Positions 45,865 to 58,211 of a DNA stretch of 64,000 bases are shown here, in pieces. The position numbers and the translations under genes were made by a program. A model generated the notes under the pieces. The model saw only the letters and a list, made by a program, of their open reading frames with translations, made no database searches and was not told where the DNA came from. Position 1 is the first letter of the stretch. Every line of letters begins with the position of its first letter. This stretch comes from Gnetum montanum (taxonomy: Eukaryota > Streptophyta > Gnetopsida > Gnetales > Gnetaceae): assembly GCA_015680685.1 (NCBI GenBank), contig MNCI01002247.1, positions 158,859-222,858 on the forward strand. Direction: 5' to 3'.

Positions 45865-46948
45865 CGTAGCATAGCATAGCATAGCAAACATACAATGAAT
45901 AACCTACATGTTTTAAAGGCTTTCTACACATGCAGCAAGATGTGTAACAAGACGTTATGCTACGCCAACATGCTACGCTACAAAGCATAGCAAAGTGGCA
46001 AGTAGTTACGCAACATCAATACACATCACCTAATTGCACCGTTACTCTGACTACGTAATTACAGCATGGCAAGTTCATAATTATGGTGTGGTAGGCTCAC
46101 CCAATGATCATGCAGGCAAGTGTCGTGCAGACAAGTCAGCATAGGCCCAAGGCACATGGCATTCAAACTGCATCTTTCGTGCGCCCTTGGTCCTATAAAT
46201 ACCCCGATGAGTGATGCTTAGACTCTCTCTAGCTCTCACACTCTCAGGCACACTATCTCTCTCGATCTCTAGCACTTTTGGCATCCCCCTTTTTCAAATA
46301 TTTTCAGTCCCTAGTCTATTTTCTCGGTAATCTGGTCAGCTAATGGTCTCGTTGGCTGACGAGCAAAAGGTTGACATTGTAATCTCAAGCATTGTAAGAT
46401 TTCTGTTTAACATTGTAAACATTTAGCATTCTTAGCTAGCATCCTATCCTGTTCTTTTCTACCACCTTGGTAGCACTTTTCATTGTTAACGACTAAGCCC
46501 GTGTTCAAGCGCAGAGCCGTCTCGTTCTACACATTTTAGTTACTCTCGAGATCTCTACACTTCCTAGCGCTGTGCAACCGATAATGTCCATCTTGACAGA
46601 GCAAGGTTATAGCTTCGAAGCGGTGCATTTTTCTATTGCATTTTACATTATCTACCATTTACTATTGCATTTTAAGATGTTTTCTATTTCCTTTATTACA
46701 TTTTACACTATTTTTTTATTTCCTCTACATTTAAGCATTACTTTGCTTTATCAGTCTCATTTTCAAATCACACATTGCAAAAGGTTATATAGACACCGAC
46801 TAAGTCCCTGTCTAGTTGACCAGACCATTCAGGGTGCCCCATTTCCATCCCATCCAACACGGCCATCCCACATAAATAGGGTCAAGACTACCAATGGCCG
46901 GTGGCCCCTTGGCATTTTTTCCAGCCGTCGATGTTTTTGGTCGCTACA
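45865..46948 (+). repeat. Element B 5' LTR, second part
   Basis: Resumes after the TSD copy TGCTA (45860-45864) and follows C 50130-51193, including the TATA promoter (CCTATAAATACCCC near 46190), a CT-rich leader (CTCTCTCTAGCTCT) and the LTR end TCGCTACA at 46948. Together with 29050-29551 this makes an LTR of about 1,586 bp, close to the 1,578 bp of C. Confidence 0.9.
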
Positions 46949-46955
46949 TTTTTTT

Positions 46956-46971
46956 TGGTCCTAGAAGGAGG
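46956..46971 (+). other. Primer binding site, element B
   Basis: TGGTCCTAGAAGGAGG, seven bases after the LTR end; one base differs from the common form. Confidence 0.8.
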
Positions 46972-47417
46972 ACCTTTTGGTGGCTTTTCTACATGTCATG
47001 GTAGTCTTGTAAGCCTTCTACATCCTGATACGCATTAGTGTAAATGTGACACCTGTCTATGATTGTTTACGCATCATGTGGTATAGATCGGTCACCTCGA
47101 TGGTTCCTCAAGAACCCTAGAGGACATAAAGCCTCCGGTTGCCAGTTGACTTGCCTATCTTATGATAGTCTTGCACATGCCCTGTACCCTATCGCACACT
47201 AGTGTAAACATGACACCCTTCGCAGTTGTTTACGCATCATGCAGTAGAGGTCAATCACCTCGACAGTTCCTCGAGAGCCCGGTAAGACATAAAGCCTTTT
47301 TGATTTCCTTTCTTTTTCGTTGCTTTCCAACTTATTTTCTCTTCTCAGTTAGCAAAACTGCTTAGCTTTCTGATTTCCTCACTTTTTCCATTTGCAAAAA
47401 TATCTAGCTTAGTAACA
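46972..47417 (+). repeat. Element B leader with two leader repeats
   Basis: Two units (about 46995-47125 and 47160-47295), each running from GTAGTCTTG(T/C)A(A/C)... through GTTTACGCATCATG and GGTCACCTCGA to a GGACATAAAGCC-like end. Confidence 0.75.
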
Positions 47418-49615
47418 ATAACTTCCGTAACTACCGCTGTTAACACCTTCAACATGGAGGTTCCCATCATGGTTCAAGGCACCACTAGTGCTGAACCACC
47501 ATTGAACCCAATGCTAGAAATGCATCGATCCCTCAAGATTCAAAACCGAGGACCTAAGGACTTGGCCTAGCAACATGAGCATTAACTTCCTCTGTGCAAA
47601 GGTTTAGGCAAACCTACCTTTGGATGTACACAAGTTCAAAAGCAAACATAGCTTCGAATTCGCTTACTGCAATGGGAAGGAGTTTGTTCCCACTCCCAAC
47701 GTTTCCATACCTTTGACATAAACAAACCAAAGGCTGCTAGACTAGCTAATCCAGTTGGCTAGGCTTAGGGAGAAATAGGACATGGCATCTAACTAGGATG
47801 ACGCTTTTCAAAATGGACAAGAGGAACTCGATTCCCAATCTGATGAGAGAGGTCCAACCAACCCTGTTCCTAGCCCTCCTACCCAGTCCTTCTGGGCCAG
47901 CTCATTGCCTGTCACCGCTCCCTTTGTCATCACACTTACACTCCCACAGCCTACAACTACGACTGCAATGGGTAGCCATATCACCTTCTTGGCATATCAA
48001 TGCCCTTATTCCCCTATTTCATTTGCAACAACTGCACCTCTGCAAACTATTCAACAGCCCATTCCTGCAATGCATCACACACCAATCACGGCTACCCTAC
48101 TGCATGTTCACACTATGCATTCTTCATAATCTTACACAACTTTCATGTCAATTTCTACATTCACATCTGTTCCACCCACCGCGGCAGGCCCGAGCCCATC
48201 CACGTGGTGGACCCCATTCACTTCTTCACATATTGCACAACCATCACAGATGTCTCATTATGTTCACCCTTAGACCTACCAAACCCCGTAAACAGTACAA
48301 CCTAACACGGAGCTATAGTTTGTTCCTCCAATGACACAAGGAGCCTATCCGGTGGTTCAAAACATAGTTGCTACTTCAACAGTACCACTTGTTGGGTGCT
48401 AGATAGTGCAAGAAACACCTTTCGCTAGGGCTACCCCAATGGTACTGTCGATGGATCACACCGCCACCCCCGCCATTCCACAGGTAGGGGTTGCCTCGAC
48501 AGTTCCCCAACCGCCTACACTATCACATGGTTTGGATCAAGTGTTCTAGCTTATCCAGACCCTCACTAAGGAAATCAAATGCCTCAAGGCTGTCGGGTCC
48601 GACGTTGTACAAGTCATGAACTTTTACTAGGACGACCCCATCAACCCTGCAATCCCTACTCTAACATTACCCCTAGGGATGTCCCTCCCCCACTTCATGA
48701 TGTATGATGGGGAGGGGGATCCCAACACACACCTAGTTACCTTTAGGTCTAAGTCTCTCCTATTGCAACAATGGCCGCACATGATCATTCGTGTCTTTGC
48801 CATGTCCCTAGCCGGGAGGGCCTTAGATTGGTATCGTGTGCTGCCATGCTCGTCCATTTCAAATCTGGAAGAACTTTTGACCCAGTTCATGATGTGCTTC
48901 GAGTACAAATTGAAGCCAAAAATCATGCTGGATCAATTGATGGGTGTGAAGCAGCAGCCTTTGGAACCAATCCAGAAGTTCATCTAGCATTGGAGCATGA
49001 CCCTTAACGAAATTCGTGAGCCCATCGTGGAAGCCCACTTGTTCACCGTCTTTAAAGGTGTGGTGAATGAATTTATCAAGTCTAAATTATACTACCTCAT
49101 CCCTCACACTCTTAGTCAAGCCTTTGGTCAGACTAAGAGTATACAGGATATGGCCAAGGTAAGTAAAGACCCGTCCTACATTGCTTACAAAAACACCTTC
49201 ACAAAGGACAAGGGTAAAACCCCGATAACCATAGTGGCCGCTGTGGCGAGCGAGGCCAAGCCCCAACCTAGTAACAATGGTAAAAAAAATAGCAAGAAAT
49301 TGACCATACCCATAGCTAACCCCATGCCCAAGTAGGGCAACATTCACAACCTCCAATTCCTGCACCTAAGACATCTACACAACCCAAGCTAAACATTGAG
49401 CATAAAGATCACTCAAAGTACACCCCATTGCCTCTCAAACCTTTAGAACTTTTGAAGCAGCTATTGGTAGCAAGGCACATGCAATACAAGAAAATGTTGC
49501 AAGAAGCAATCAACAAACATCAATGCTATTGCAAGCTCCTTGAGCCCCCAGTGAGCCCCCAGTTCCTAAGGGTTTCAGGCTGGATAGGTTTTGAAACTAT
49601 CACCAATAGTATGCT
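47418..49615 (+). pseudogene. gag: Element B gag (start codon lost, 3' end displaced by element C)
   Basis: Aligns over its whole length with the gag of C. The C start ATG is ATA here (47418-47420). N-terminal module, Pro/Thr/Gln linker and a Retrotrans_gag domain at about 48613-49215 (FAMSLAGRALDWY, NEFIKSKLYYL), then a lysine-rich tail and the PLKPLELLKQL motif near 49430. The frame is interrupted by a few stops, including TAG at 48988-48990. Coding stops at 49615 where the LTR of C begins, inside the segment that precedes the zinc-knuckle-like motif. The remainder of B, including PR, the antisense gene and pol, should lie to the right of the window. Confidence 0.85.
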
Positions 49616-51193
49616 TGAAACACCCCTAAATTTAGAGGCATCCTTTCTTCACTAGGCCTTTATAATTCATGCAACATTACGATAGTTCTTTAGGAGATGG
49701 ATGCTGTGATTTTTAGACTGTTCGCTTCAGCAAGTTTTCTAAGTTAAGGAGTCTTGCTAGGCTATGCTATGACATGCAATGTAGTAAACTTCAGAGGACA
49801 TTTGCAGGAGCATAGTGCTATGCTATGCTATGCTACATAGCATAGCACAGCATAGCAAAAGCTAGATGATCAGCCCCTCACCTCACTTCAAGTCCTTCGG
49901 CAATTTCTCCTTCGACCAGAAGGTGACGAACTTGGCCAACATGAGGTCATGTTTGCTACTACGCTATGCTAAGCTACATGGCACAACGAGGTGCAGCAAT
50001 TCTATGAAAGTTGACAGAAGGCAACTCAACTACAAGATCAGCAAGTTCGTAAAATTCCCAGTGCAGAAGGCAAAGTTTACAGATTGACAACATTTTTGCG
50101 ACTAAGGCCAATTGCTATGCTACACTACACTATGTAGTGTAGCATAGCATAGCAAACATAAAATGAATAGCCTACATGTTTCAAAGGCTTTCTACACATG
50201 TAGCAATATGTGTAACAAGATGTTACGCTACGCCAACATGCTACGCTACAAAGCATAGCAAAGTGGAAAGAAGTTATGTAACTTCAATACACCTCACCTA
50301 ATTGCACCATTGCTCTGATAGCATAATTACGATGTGGCAAGCTCGCCCAATGGTGATGTAGGCACGTGCAACACAAAAAATTCAGCATAGGCCCAAGGCA
50401 CGTGGCATTCAAACTGCATCTTTCATGTGCCCTTGGTCCTATAAATACCCCAATGAGTGACATTTAGACTCTCTCTAGCTCTTGTGCTCTCGGGCACACT
50501 ATCTCTCTCGATCTCTGGCACTTTTGGCATCCTTCTTTTTCAAATATTTTCAGTTCCCAGTCTATTTTCTTGGCGATCTAGTTAGCTAATAGTCTAGTTA
50601 GCTGACAAGCAAAAGGTTGACACTGTAATCTCAAGTGTTGTAAGCTTTCTATTTAACATTGTAAATAGTTAGCATTCTCAGCTGGCATCCTATCATGTTC
50701 TTTTCTACCACCTTGGTAGCACTTTGCATTGTTAACACCTAAGCCTGTGTTCAAGTGCATATCCATCTCATTCTACACATCTTGGTTACTCTTGGGATCT
50801 CTACACTTCCCAGCGTTGTGCAACTGATTGTGTCCATCTTGACAGAGCGAGGTTATAGCTTCAAAGCAATGCATTTTTCTATTGCATTTTACATTATCTC
50901 CCATTTACTATTGTATTTTACACTGTTTTCTATTTCCTTTATTGCATTTTACACTATTTTTTGTTTCCTCTACATTTAAACATTACTTTGCTTTGTCAGT
51001 CTCGTTTTCAAATCACACATTGCAAAAGGTTATATAGACACCGACTAAGTCCTTGTCTGATCAACCAGACCGTTTAGGGTGCCCCATTTCTGTCCCATCC
51101 AACATGGCCATCCCACAAAAATGGGGTCAAGACTACCAGCTACCGATGGCCCTTTGACCTTTTTTCCAACCACCAATGTTTTTGGTTGCTATA
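49616..51193 (+). repeat. Element C 5' LTR (complete)
   Basis: TGAAACACCCCTAAATTT to GGTTGCTATA, 1,578 bp. A 42-bp palindrome lies at 49816-49857, with a second inverted repeat of about 44 bp near 50113-50156. TATAAATACC lies near 50440, followed by the CT-rich leader. The preceding five bases, ATGCT, are the expected target duplication. Confidence 0.9.
49816..49857. repeat. 42-bp palindrome in the U3 of C
   Basis: Left arm TGCTATGCTATGCTATGCTA, centre CA, right arm TAGCATAGCACAGCATAGCA, one mismatched pair. Same length as in G but with TATGC in place of TACGC on both arms. Confidence 0.9.
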
Positions 51194-51200
51194 GTTTTTT

Positions 51201-51217
51201 TGGTGCTAGAAGGAGGG
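51201..51217 (+). other. Primer binding site, element C
   Basis: TGGTGCTAGAAGGAGGG, identical to that of A. Confidence 0.82.
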
Positions 51218-51829
51218 CTTCTTGGTGCCTTTTCCACATGTCACGGTAGTCTTGTAAGCCCTTTGCATCTTGATACACATTAGCATAAACATGACACCCA
51301 TCTATGGTTGTTTATGCATCGTGCAATGCAAATCAGTTGCCTCGACAATTCCTCAGGAGTCCTACAGGACATAAATCCTTTGATTGCTAGTTAACTTACC
51401 TCCTTCTTATGGTAGCTGTGTAAGCCTTCTGCACCCTAATACGCATTAGCATAAACTTGACACCCATCTATGGTTGTTTACACATTGTGTGGTGCAGATT
51501 GGTCACCTCGATGACTCCTCAGTAGCCCTACAGGAATTAAAGCATCTAGTCACCAGTTGATTTGCCTATCTTACTGTAATCTTGCATATGCCCTGTACCC
51601 TATCATGCATTAGCATAAATGTGACACCCGTCTGTGGTTGTTTACACATCATGCGGTACAGGTTGGTTTCCTTGATGGTTCCTTGGGAGCCTGGAAAGAC
51701 ATAAAGCCTTTTTGATTACCTTTCTTTTTTGTCACTTTCCAACTTATTTACTCTTCTTAGTTCGCAAAACTTCTTAGCTTTCCAATTTCCTTGCTTTTCG
51801 CATTTGCAAAACTATCTAGCTTAGTAATA
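51218..51829 (+). repeat. Element C leader with three leader repeats
   Basis: Three units (about 51240-51375, 51405-51545 and 51575-51712), all with GACACC(C/T)(A/G)TCT(A/G)TGGTTGTTTA and CTACAGGA-type or GAAAGACATAAA ends. No gene. Confidence 0.78.
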
Positions 51830-54139
51830 ATGACTTCTGCAACTACCGCTATTAACACCTTCAACATGGAGGTTCCCATCACAGTTCAAGGCACCACTGG
51901 TGCTGAACAAATGTTGAACTTAATGCTGGAAATGCGTCGATCCCTCAGGATCCAAAATCGAGGACCTGAGGGCTTGGCCTAGAAACATGAGCATTATAAC
52001 TTCCTCTATGCGAAGGTTCAGGCAAACCTTCCTTTGGATGTACATGAGTTCGAAAGCAAACATAGCTTTGAGTTCGCTTACTGTGAGAAGAAGGAGTTTG
52101 TTCCCACTCTCGGTGCTTTCATACCTTTGACACAAACAAACCAAAGGCTACTAGACCAACTAATCCAGTTGGCAGGCTTAGGGAGTAGCAAGATATGGTG
52201 TCTAACCAGGATGACACTTTTCAAGATGGACAGGAGGAACCCGATTCCCAATCTGATGAGGGAGGTCCAACCAACCCCATTCCTATCCCTCCTACCTAGT
52301 CCTTCTGGGCCAACCCGTTGCCTATCACCGTTTCCTTTATCATCACGCCTATGCTCCCATAGCCTGCAACTACAATCGCAATGGGTAGCCATGTTACCTT
52401 CCTAGTGTATCAATGCCCTTATTCCCCTATTTCATTTACAGCAACTGTGCCTCCACAAACTATTCAACAGCCCATTCCTGCAATGCATCACACACCTATC
52501 ATGGCTACCCTGCTGCATGTTCACATTGTGCTTTCTTCATAGTCTTACGCAACTTCCATGTTGATTCCTACATTCACATCTGTTTCACCTACCGCAGCGG
52601 GCTTAGGCCTATCCACGTGGTGGACTTCATTCACTTCTTTGCATATTGTACAACCATCACAGATGTCTCATTATGTTCGCCCTCAAACTTGCCAAACCCC
52701 GCAAATGGTACAACCTAACACATGGCTATGGTCTACTCCGCTGGTGACACAAGTGGTCTATCCAATAGCATAACCCATGGTTGCTACTTCAACCACACCA
52801 CCTACTGGGTGGTGGATAGTGCAAGTAGCACCGCTCGTAGGGGCTACCTCAACGGTACCATCGATGGGTCACACCACCACCCTTGCCATTCCACAGGTAG
52901 GGGCTACCTCGGCAGTTTCCCAACCACCCAAATCGTAGGGTCTGGACCAAGCGTTCCAGCTCATCCAGACCCTCACTGAGGAAATCAAACACCTCAAGGC
53001 TATTAGGTCAGACGTGGTACAAGTCATGGACTTTTACCAGGATGACCCCATCAACCCTGCAATCCTTGCTCTGACATTACCCCCATGGATGTTCCTCCCC
53101 CACTTCACGAAGTACGATGGGGAGGGAGATCCCAATACACACCTAATTACATTTAGGTCTACATCTCTCCTACTGCAACAATGGCCACACATGATCATTC
53201 ATGTCTTTGCCATGTCCCTAGTTGGGAAGGCCTTAGATTGGTATTGCGCGCTGCCATGCTCGTCCATTTCAACTCTAGAAGAGCTTCTGACACAGTTCAT
53301 GATGTGCTTTAAGTACAACTTGAAGTAGGAAATCATACTAGATCAGTTGATGGGTGTGAAGCAGGAGCCTCTGGAATTGGTCCAAAAGTTCATCCAGCGA
53401 TGGAGCACAACCCTCAATGAAATCCACGAGCCCATCACGGAAGCTCACTTGTTGGTCATCTTAAAAGGTGCAATGAAAAACTTTATCAAGTCTAAACTAT
53501 ACTACCTCATCCCTTGCACTCTTAGTTAAGCCTTTGCTCAGACTAAGCATATATAGGATGTTGCTGAGGTAAGCAAAGTCCTAGCCTACATCGCTTACAA
53601 AAACACCTTCACAAAGAAGGACAAGGGTAAAACCCTGACAACCACAGTGGCTGCTGTGGTGACTAAGGCCAAGCTCCGACCTAGTAACAATGGTAATAAG
53701 AATAGCAAGAAATCAACTATACCTGTAGCTAACCCCATGCCCAAGCAAGGCAACATGTCACAACCTCCAATTCCCACACATGAGAAATTTGCACAACCCA
53801 AGCCAAACTTTGAGTGTAAAGATTGCTCAAAGTACATCCCATTGCCTCTCAAACCTTCGGAACTTCTGAAGCGGCTATTGGCAACAAGGCACATGCAATA
53901 CAAGCAAATGTTGTAAGAAGCAATCAATAGACATCAACACTATTGCAGGCTCCTTAGGAACCCCTCTTTGGCCTTGTCCAATGAGCCCCAGTTCCTAAGG
54001 GTTTCAAGCTGGACAAGTTTTGCAACTATCACCAACATTGTGGTGACAACACAGACTACTATCTGGAATTGCAAGATGACATCCAGAGATTGATCAACCA
54101 AGGAAAATTGATGCTAGACGAAAGCAACCTAGTATGTCC
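51830..54139 (+). pseudogene. gag: Element C gag (3' end displaced by element D)
   Basis: Start at the ATG at 51830 (MTSATTAINTFN). N-terminal module with LRIQNRGPEGLA; linker; Retrotrans_gag domain from VQVMDFYQDDPIN (53014) to about 53640 with DWYCALPCSS, VQKFIQRWS and NFIKSKLYYL. The lysine-rich segment, the PLPLKPSELLKRLL motif (53840) and the zinc-knuckle-like CNYHQHCG segment (about 54020) follow, in which the last Cys has become Tyr. Next is DIQRLINQGKLMLDESN, cut at 54139 by the LTR of D. Few stops (for example the TAG at 51981-51983, the TAG at 53326-53328 and the TAA at 53527-53529). Confidence 0.86.
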
Positions 54140-55548
54140 TGAAACACCATAAAATTTTCAAAGCCTCGATGGGTCGACAAAATCTAGTGACCCAAGTAGG
54201 AAGTTGCGACAAGGTGCAGCACAATACAGATGAACTTCAAGAGACAGAATGAAAAAATAGATGCATGGTGGTGAGACTTCCACTTTGTGAATTTTCCATC
54301 TTTCAAAATCTCAACATTTAACATATTACATTGCATTACGCAACATAGCATAACGCCGCGTAGCGCAGCATAATATCAAAGACAGTCCACCACAACATCA
54401 AGGACGGCAAACATGCAAGACTTTGATAGCCCAGTAAAAATCTCAAGGCCTACGCAACGATCTGCAACATGACGTGCATTTCAGTGGGTTTTCTTTCCTA
54501 GTTAAGGGGCCCATTATGCTTCTTTATGCAGTGTGGCATAGTAAAAAACCCCGAAAGAGATAGAAACAGAGGAAGTGTGGCAAAAATACTTCAACTTTTA
54601 CGGTTTCGTTATTTTATGATGAATTACTCTATGATGCATAATTTAGTGTGATGCAGCGTAATTCAAGTAACGACAAGCACAATTTAGACATCAGTAGATC
54701 ATACACCACAATACGCTCTCTAGCAAATTATAGCGTAATCAAAGGATAGTCTGTTGCCAAAGCCCGCATGAGGGTAGTTTAAGACGTGCTACGCAGCATA
54801 GCGTCGCAAGCTTCAATGACAACACATTGAGTCAACAACATTTTATAAGTTCAGGACACGCATCACTTAAACCATGTTTTTTCTCCTAATCCTAACCTTA
54901 TAAATGCTCAAGTTGACAAAGATCATAGGGGTTAGCAAAATTTTTCCTTTCAAGGTTGGCAAAAGAGAAAAAGAGAATCAGCGATCGTGAGAACGTCGGA
55001 GGTGATTGGCAAGAATTCTTAATCAGAAACAATCAGCTATCAGATATTCTCCCTCGAGTCTGACTTCCTTGCACCCATATTAGCTAGATCAAGGTAGATT
55101 GATCCTCGCTTGTTTCATCTTTAGATAACTTTCTTGTTACTGGCATGTGCTTTGTCCAAACCGAAGCCCACCTGAAATCATTGTATCAAACATACTATTT
55201 TTCATTAATTAAATCCCATATCTTATGATCGTATTCTCTACAAAATCTGATCCCTTGCATCCTAGTTATATGGATTTGGCAATCTCATCTAAATCGTTTG
55301 CATTGTCTTGAATTGCTTTCGGGACTAACAACATTCCATCACCTTATAAAGAATCTTCATTTTGCCATCAAATTATTACCAAACATTTTACTGATTAAAT
55401 AAGTCCTTGTCTAATCGACAAGACCATTTAGGGCACCTTGAATTCATTTTTTTCTCTCCAACACGGTCCTCGCACAGATCCGGGGTTAGAACTGTGTACA
55501 TGGACTTTCGTTCGGTATTTCCAATGACCAACGTTTTCCGTCGTTACA
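54140..55548 (+). repeat. Element D 5' LTR
   Basis: TGAAACACCATAAAATTTTC to TCGTTACA, 1,409 bp. Promoter block with CCTTATAAATGCTC near 54895. U3 words such as GCCGCGTAGCGCAGC (54355) are shorter than in B, C and G. The preceding five bases, TGTCC, are the expected target duplication. Confidence 0.86.
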
Positions 55549-55553
55549 GTTTT

Positions 55554-55571
55554 CTAGCACTAGAAGGAGGG
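55554..55571 (+). other. Primer binding site, element D
   Basis: CTAGCACTAGAAGGAGGG, the same variant as in G. Confidence 0.75.
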
Positions 55572-55804
55572 TCTTCCTATCCGATCCATATTTTTTGGGT
55601 AGTCTTGTAAGCTATCTATACCCATTGGCAATCAACGTAAACATAATACCTCCGAGGTTGTTTACGAAATTATGTGGTGCAGATCGGTCGCTTCGACGAT
55701 TCCTTTAGAGTCTTACCAGGTAAAAAGCCCTGGTTATTATCTTAGTTCACCTTTGTCCTTCCAATCTCTACTTTTGTTGTCATTATCTTCAAATCATGTA
55801 AAAA
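55572..55804 (+). other. Element D leader
   Basis: One leader repeat (about 55598-55725, with GAGGTTGTTTACGAAATT and GGTCGCTTCGACGATTCC), then A+T-rich sequence up to the gag start. Confidence 0.6.
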
Positions 55805-56117
55805 ATGACTACATCAACTACTATCGTTGACACCACTAGCCTTGAGAACCCTTGGACCATGCAAGTCATGCCTCCCATGGTCGAGCAACCACTCAGTCCG
55901 GTGCGACCATGCCACTCCCTCAAACTACAAAACAAGGAGCCTGAGGAACAGGCTCAATGCAGGGAAAGCTATAATTTCCTCTATGCTAAGCTTGTGGCAA
56001 ACCTACCTATGTATCCACAAGAGCTCAAGGAAAAATGAGAGTACGAGTTCATGTACTGCAACGAGAAGGAACTCATCTCTACGCCTAGCACTTTCATACC
56101 CCTAACTAGTTGCTTGA
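55805..56117 (+). pseudogene. gag: Element D gag, N-terminal remnant only
   Basis: About 104 codons from MTTSTTIVDTTSLEN to a TPSTFIPL segment, matching only the N-terminal module of the other gags. The frame then runs directly into array 1, so the linker, Retrotrans_gag domain, zinc-knuckle-like segment and protease are all missing. One internal TGA lies at 56036-56038. D is therefore a deletion derivative that kept its LTR, PBS, leader, array 1 and antisense gene. Confidence 0.82.
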
Positions 56118-56215
56118 ACTGGTGAAAGGCCTAAAATGGCCCAAGACTAGTTGCCTTATTTATGCTTTGCACGCGATGTAGCTGGTAGCCTACAATGACT
56201 TTAAACTAGAAACTT
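56118..56215 (+). repeat. Array 1 of element D (short)
   Basis: Two to three units (GGCCTAAAATGGCCCAAGACTAG, then ATGACTTTAAACTAGAAA). Enough to identify the array 1 type. Confidence 0.65.
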
Positions 56216-56413
56216 CATTTACGCTATATGCCTAAACTATCTGCCATTTCTCATAACATCAAAACCTACTAATTTACACTTTGCATAAAATAAGAATAGT
56301 AACAACAAAAGAACATTGACTTAGACCAAATTTGCATTAAAATGTCAAAAAATAAATATTTTTTCTTTCTCATCATAAAATAAAAAAAATGGACTATGGC
56401 CAATACAGCCATG

Positions 56414-56982
56414 TTACGTGTCTCCTCTATCCCCACTGTCACCCGTGTCCCATAGCTCAATCTCCACCCCGAGCAAATCGTCGTCATAAGGGCCATCTTT
56501 TTTAGGTAGCATTTCTTCATGAAGGTGGCCTTCCTTATTAGGCTCTTTTGTAAGAAGTTTTTTTCCATGGTGTTAATTACCACCATTAAGCTCTATCCCT
56601 TGTAAGCTCCCTTCATGAGGACCGTCATCCATGTTACGCTCACCTCATTGAGGAACCTCCTCAGGTCATTCCTGTAATCATACATAACACGTATACTGAC
56701 ATCACAATCAAAACTAGGCATGACAAAAGGCATAATGAAACAAACACTCACCTGTGATGGTCTGGCATTAGTCACAAATAGAATTTGTTCAAAGCCAATC
56801 CACAGACGTTGCATAATCTCGTCCTCGATAAGCTCAGACCAAACCCTGTCTCCTAGATTAGTTTCAGCCTTCATCTTCCCTTTTTCCATAGGAGTGTAGT
56901 GAGGTGGTCCAGGGAAGAAGGAACAGATGGTTGTCTCTCCTCCAGGAAGAGTCATTTCCCTTTCTAGAGAGGCGCTCACCAT
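56414..56982 (-). pseudogene. Element D antisense gene, 3' part (5' part displaced by element E)
   Basis: Minus strand. Exon 6 segment 56982-56752 with LPGGETT.CSFFPGPPH.TPMEK, MKAETNLGDRVW and LIEDEIMQRLWIGFEQI, ending ARPSQ before donor GTGAGT (56751-56746). The terminal exon encodes the acidic tail DTGDSGDRGDT ending at 56416-56414. The exon 6 end and tail match A, F and G. The gene is cut at 56982 by the LTR of E. The minus-strand frame of 150 codons that continues to 57045 is partly LTR sequence and should not be taken as one protein. Confidence 0.78.
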
Positions 56983-58189
56983 TGAAACACCACAAAATTT
57001 TGAGCTTGGTACTTCCCCAGCAAGAAGCAGGTCCCTGGGACCCACGAACGGCCACGGCTACATTTGGTGTCGCACAGTGCAACTTTGGGAATCAAGAGGC
57101 TTAATTTTCACTAAGTGTGTAGTACCAGCGTATACGCCCAGCATCAATAGCGTATACGCTCAGCGTATACGCCCAGCATCAACAGCGTATACACCCGACA
57201 TCCCCAGCGTATACGCCCAGCATAGATATCCAACTTACACGCCCGATGTACATGCCTCACCTGTACGCTCGGCACCACAGATGCACATGCCCGACGATGG
57301 AGTCTCAATGACAGAATGAAGATAGCACCAAAGAGCAAGAATTGAAGCAAGTCGGCAACCATCAGCATACACGCCCGGCATATATGCCAAGTCATTGTCG
57401 GTTTGTACGCTCAGCATGTACGCCCAGCATCCATAGCATCTCCACCCAAGTTCACACATGCCCAGCACGTCCAGCGTATACACCCAGCACGTCCAGTGTG
57501 TACGCTGGCCTGATGTAGCGTATACGCCCAGTAGATGAAATATGTTGTATATTTGTAAATTGTATGCACCCGGTCAATGCGCCACGTGTCTCCTAACCCG
57601 AGTCTAGCGTAACAACCAGTATAAAAATCCCACTTTTCCACTTCACCTAGGACGGTTGGCAAAAATTCCAGAGCATACCAGAGACATTTGCACTGCGCAC
57701 CAGAGCTAAAACCCTCTTATGCTGGAAAACCTGTACGCCATGCACACAGTCTCTACGCCATGCCTACAACGTATACCAACCCAGCTGTCCCTGCATTCAC
57801 CAGGGCTTTTCGTCCGCCTTGTGTTCATCACAACTGTGTTAGACCGGTGCACTATACTTTAACTCTGTAATACCATTGTTTACAGTTTACACTAATTTCT
57901 TGCATGTTTTCTATTTACGCTCATTTACGTTTACGCCCTAGTCATATCTGCTACGCCGTTTACGCTCTCGTTTACACCCGTTTACGTTGTTTACGCATAA
58001 CCCAGCGTATAGCACTTTGGCATACGTGCGGGTAAATCCTTGTCTGATCCGCATGCAGACCACCCAAGGTACTCTGCCTTCGTGCACTCCAGCTCACCCT
58101 CAGGCGAAGGCAGGGTCTTCTGTGCACGTCCTGTGATCCCATGGTCTCTGTTTCCTTCCAGCCGGTGACCGACGATTTCAGGTGGTACA
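56983..58189 (+). repeat. Element E 5' LTR
   Basis: TGAAACACCACAAAATTTTG to GGTGGTACA, 1,207 bp, the shortest LTR. U3 (57121-57540) is filled with GTATACGCCCAGC / AGCGTATACGC words, including the perfect palindrome GCGTATACGC. TATA-like TATAAAAA is at 57620-57627. The preceding five bases, ACCAT, are the expected target duplication. Confidence 0.86.
57121..57540 (+). repeat. GTATACGCCCAGC repeat cluster in the U3 of E
   Basis: Roughly 15 irregularly spaced copies of GTATACGC(C/T)CAGCAT or ACACGCCCGGCAT, several as GCGTATACGC palindromes, about 80-500 bp upstream of the TATA box. The position fits an enhancer-like array. Confidence 0.82.
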
Positions 58190-58194
58190 GAAAT

Positions 58195-58211
58195 TGGCGC
58201 TAGAAGGAGGG
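58195..58211 (+). other. Primer binding site, element E
   Basis: TGGCGCTAGAAGGAGGG; taken as the least mutated form because E is the best preserved element. Confidence 0.85.

Noticed and set aside
56593-57045. 150-codon minus-strand frame as one protein
   Set aside because: Its first ~20 codons are the LTR of E (after 56983) and part of the rest is an intron; only the exon 6 segment is homologous to the other antisense genes.
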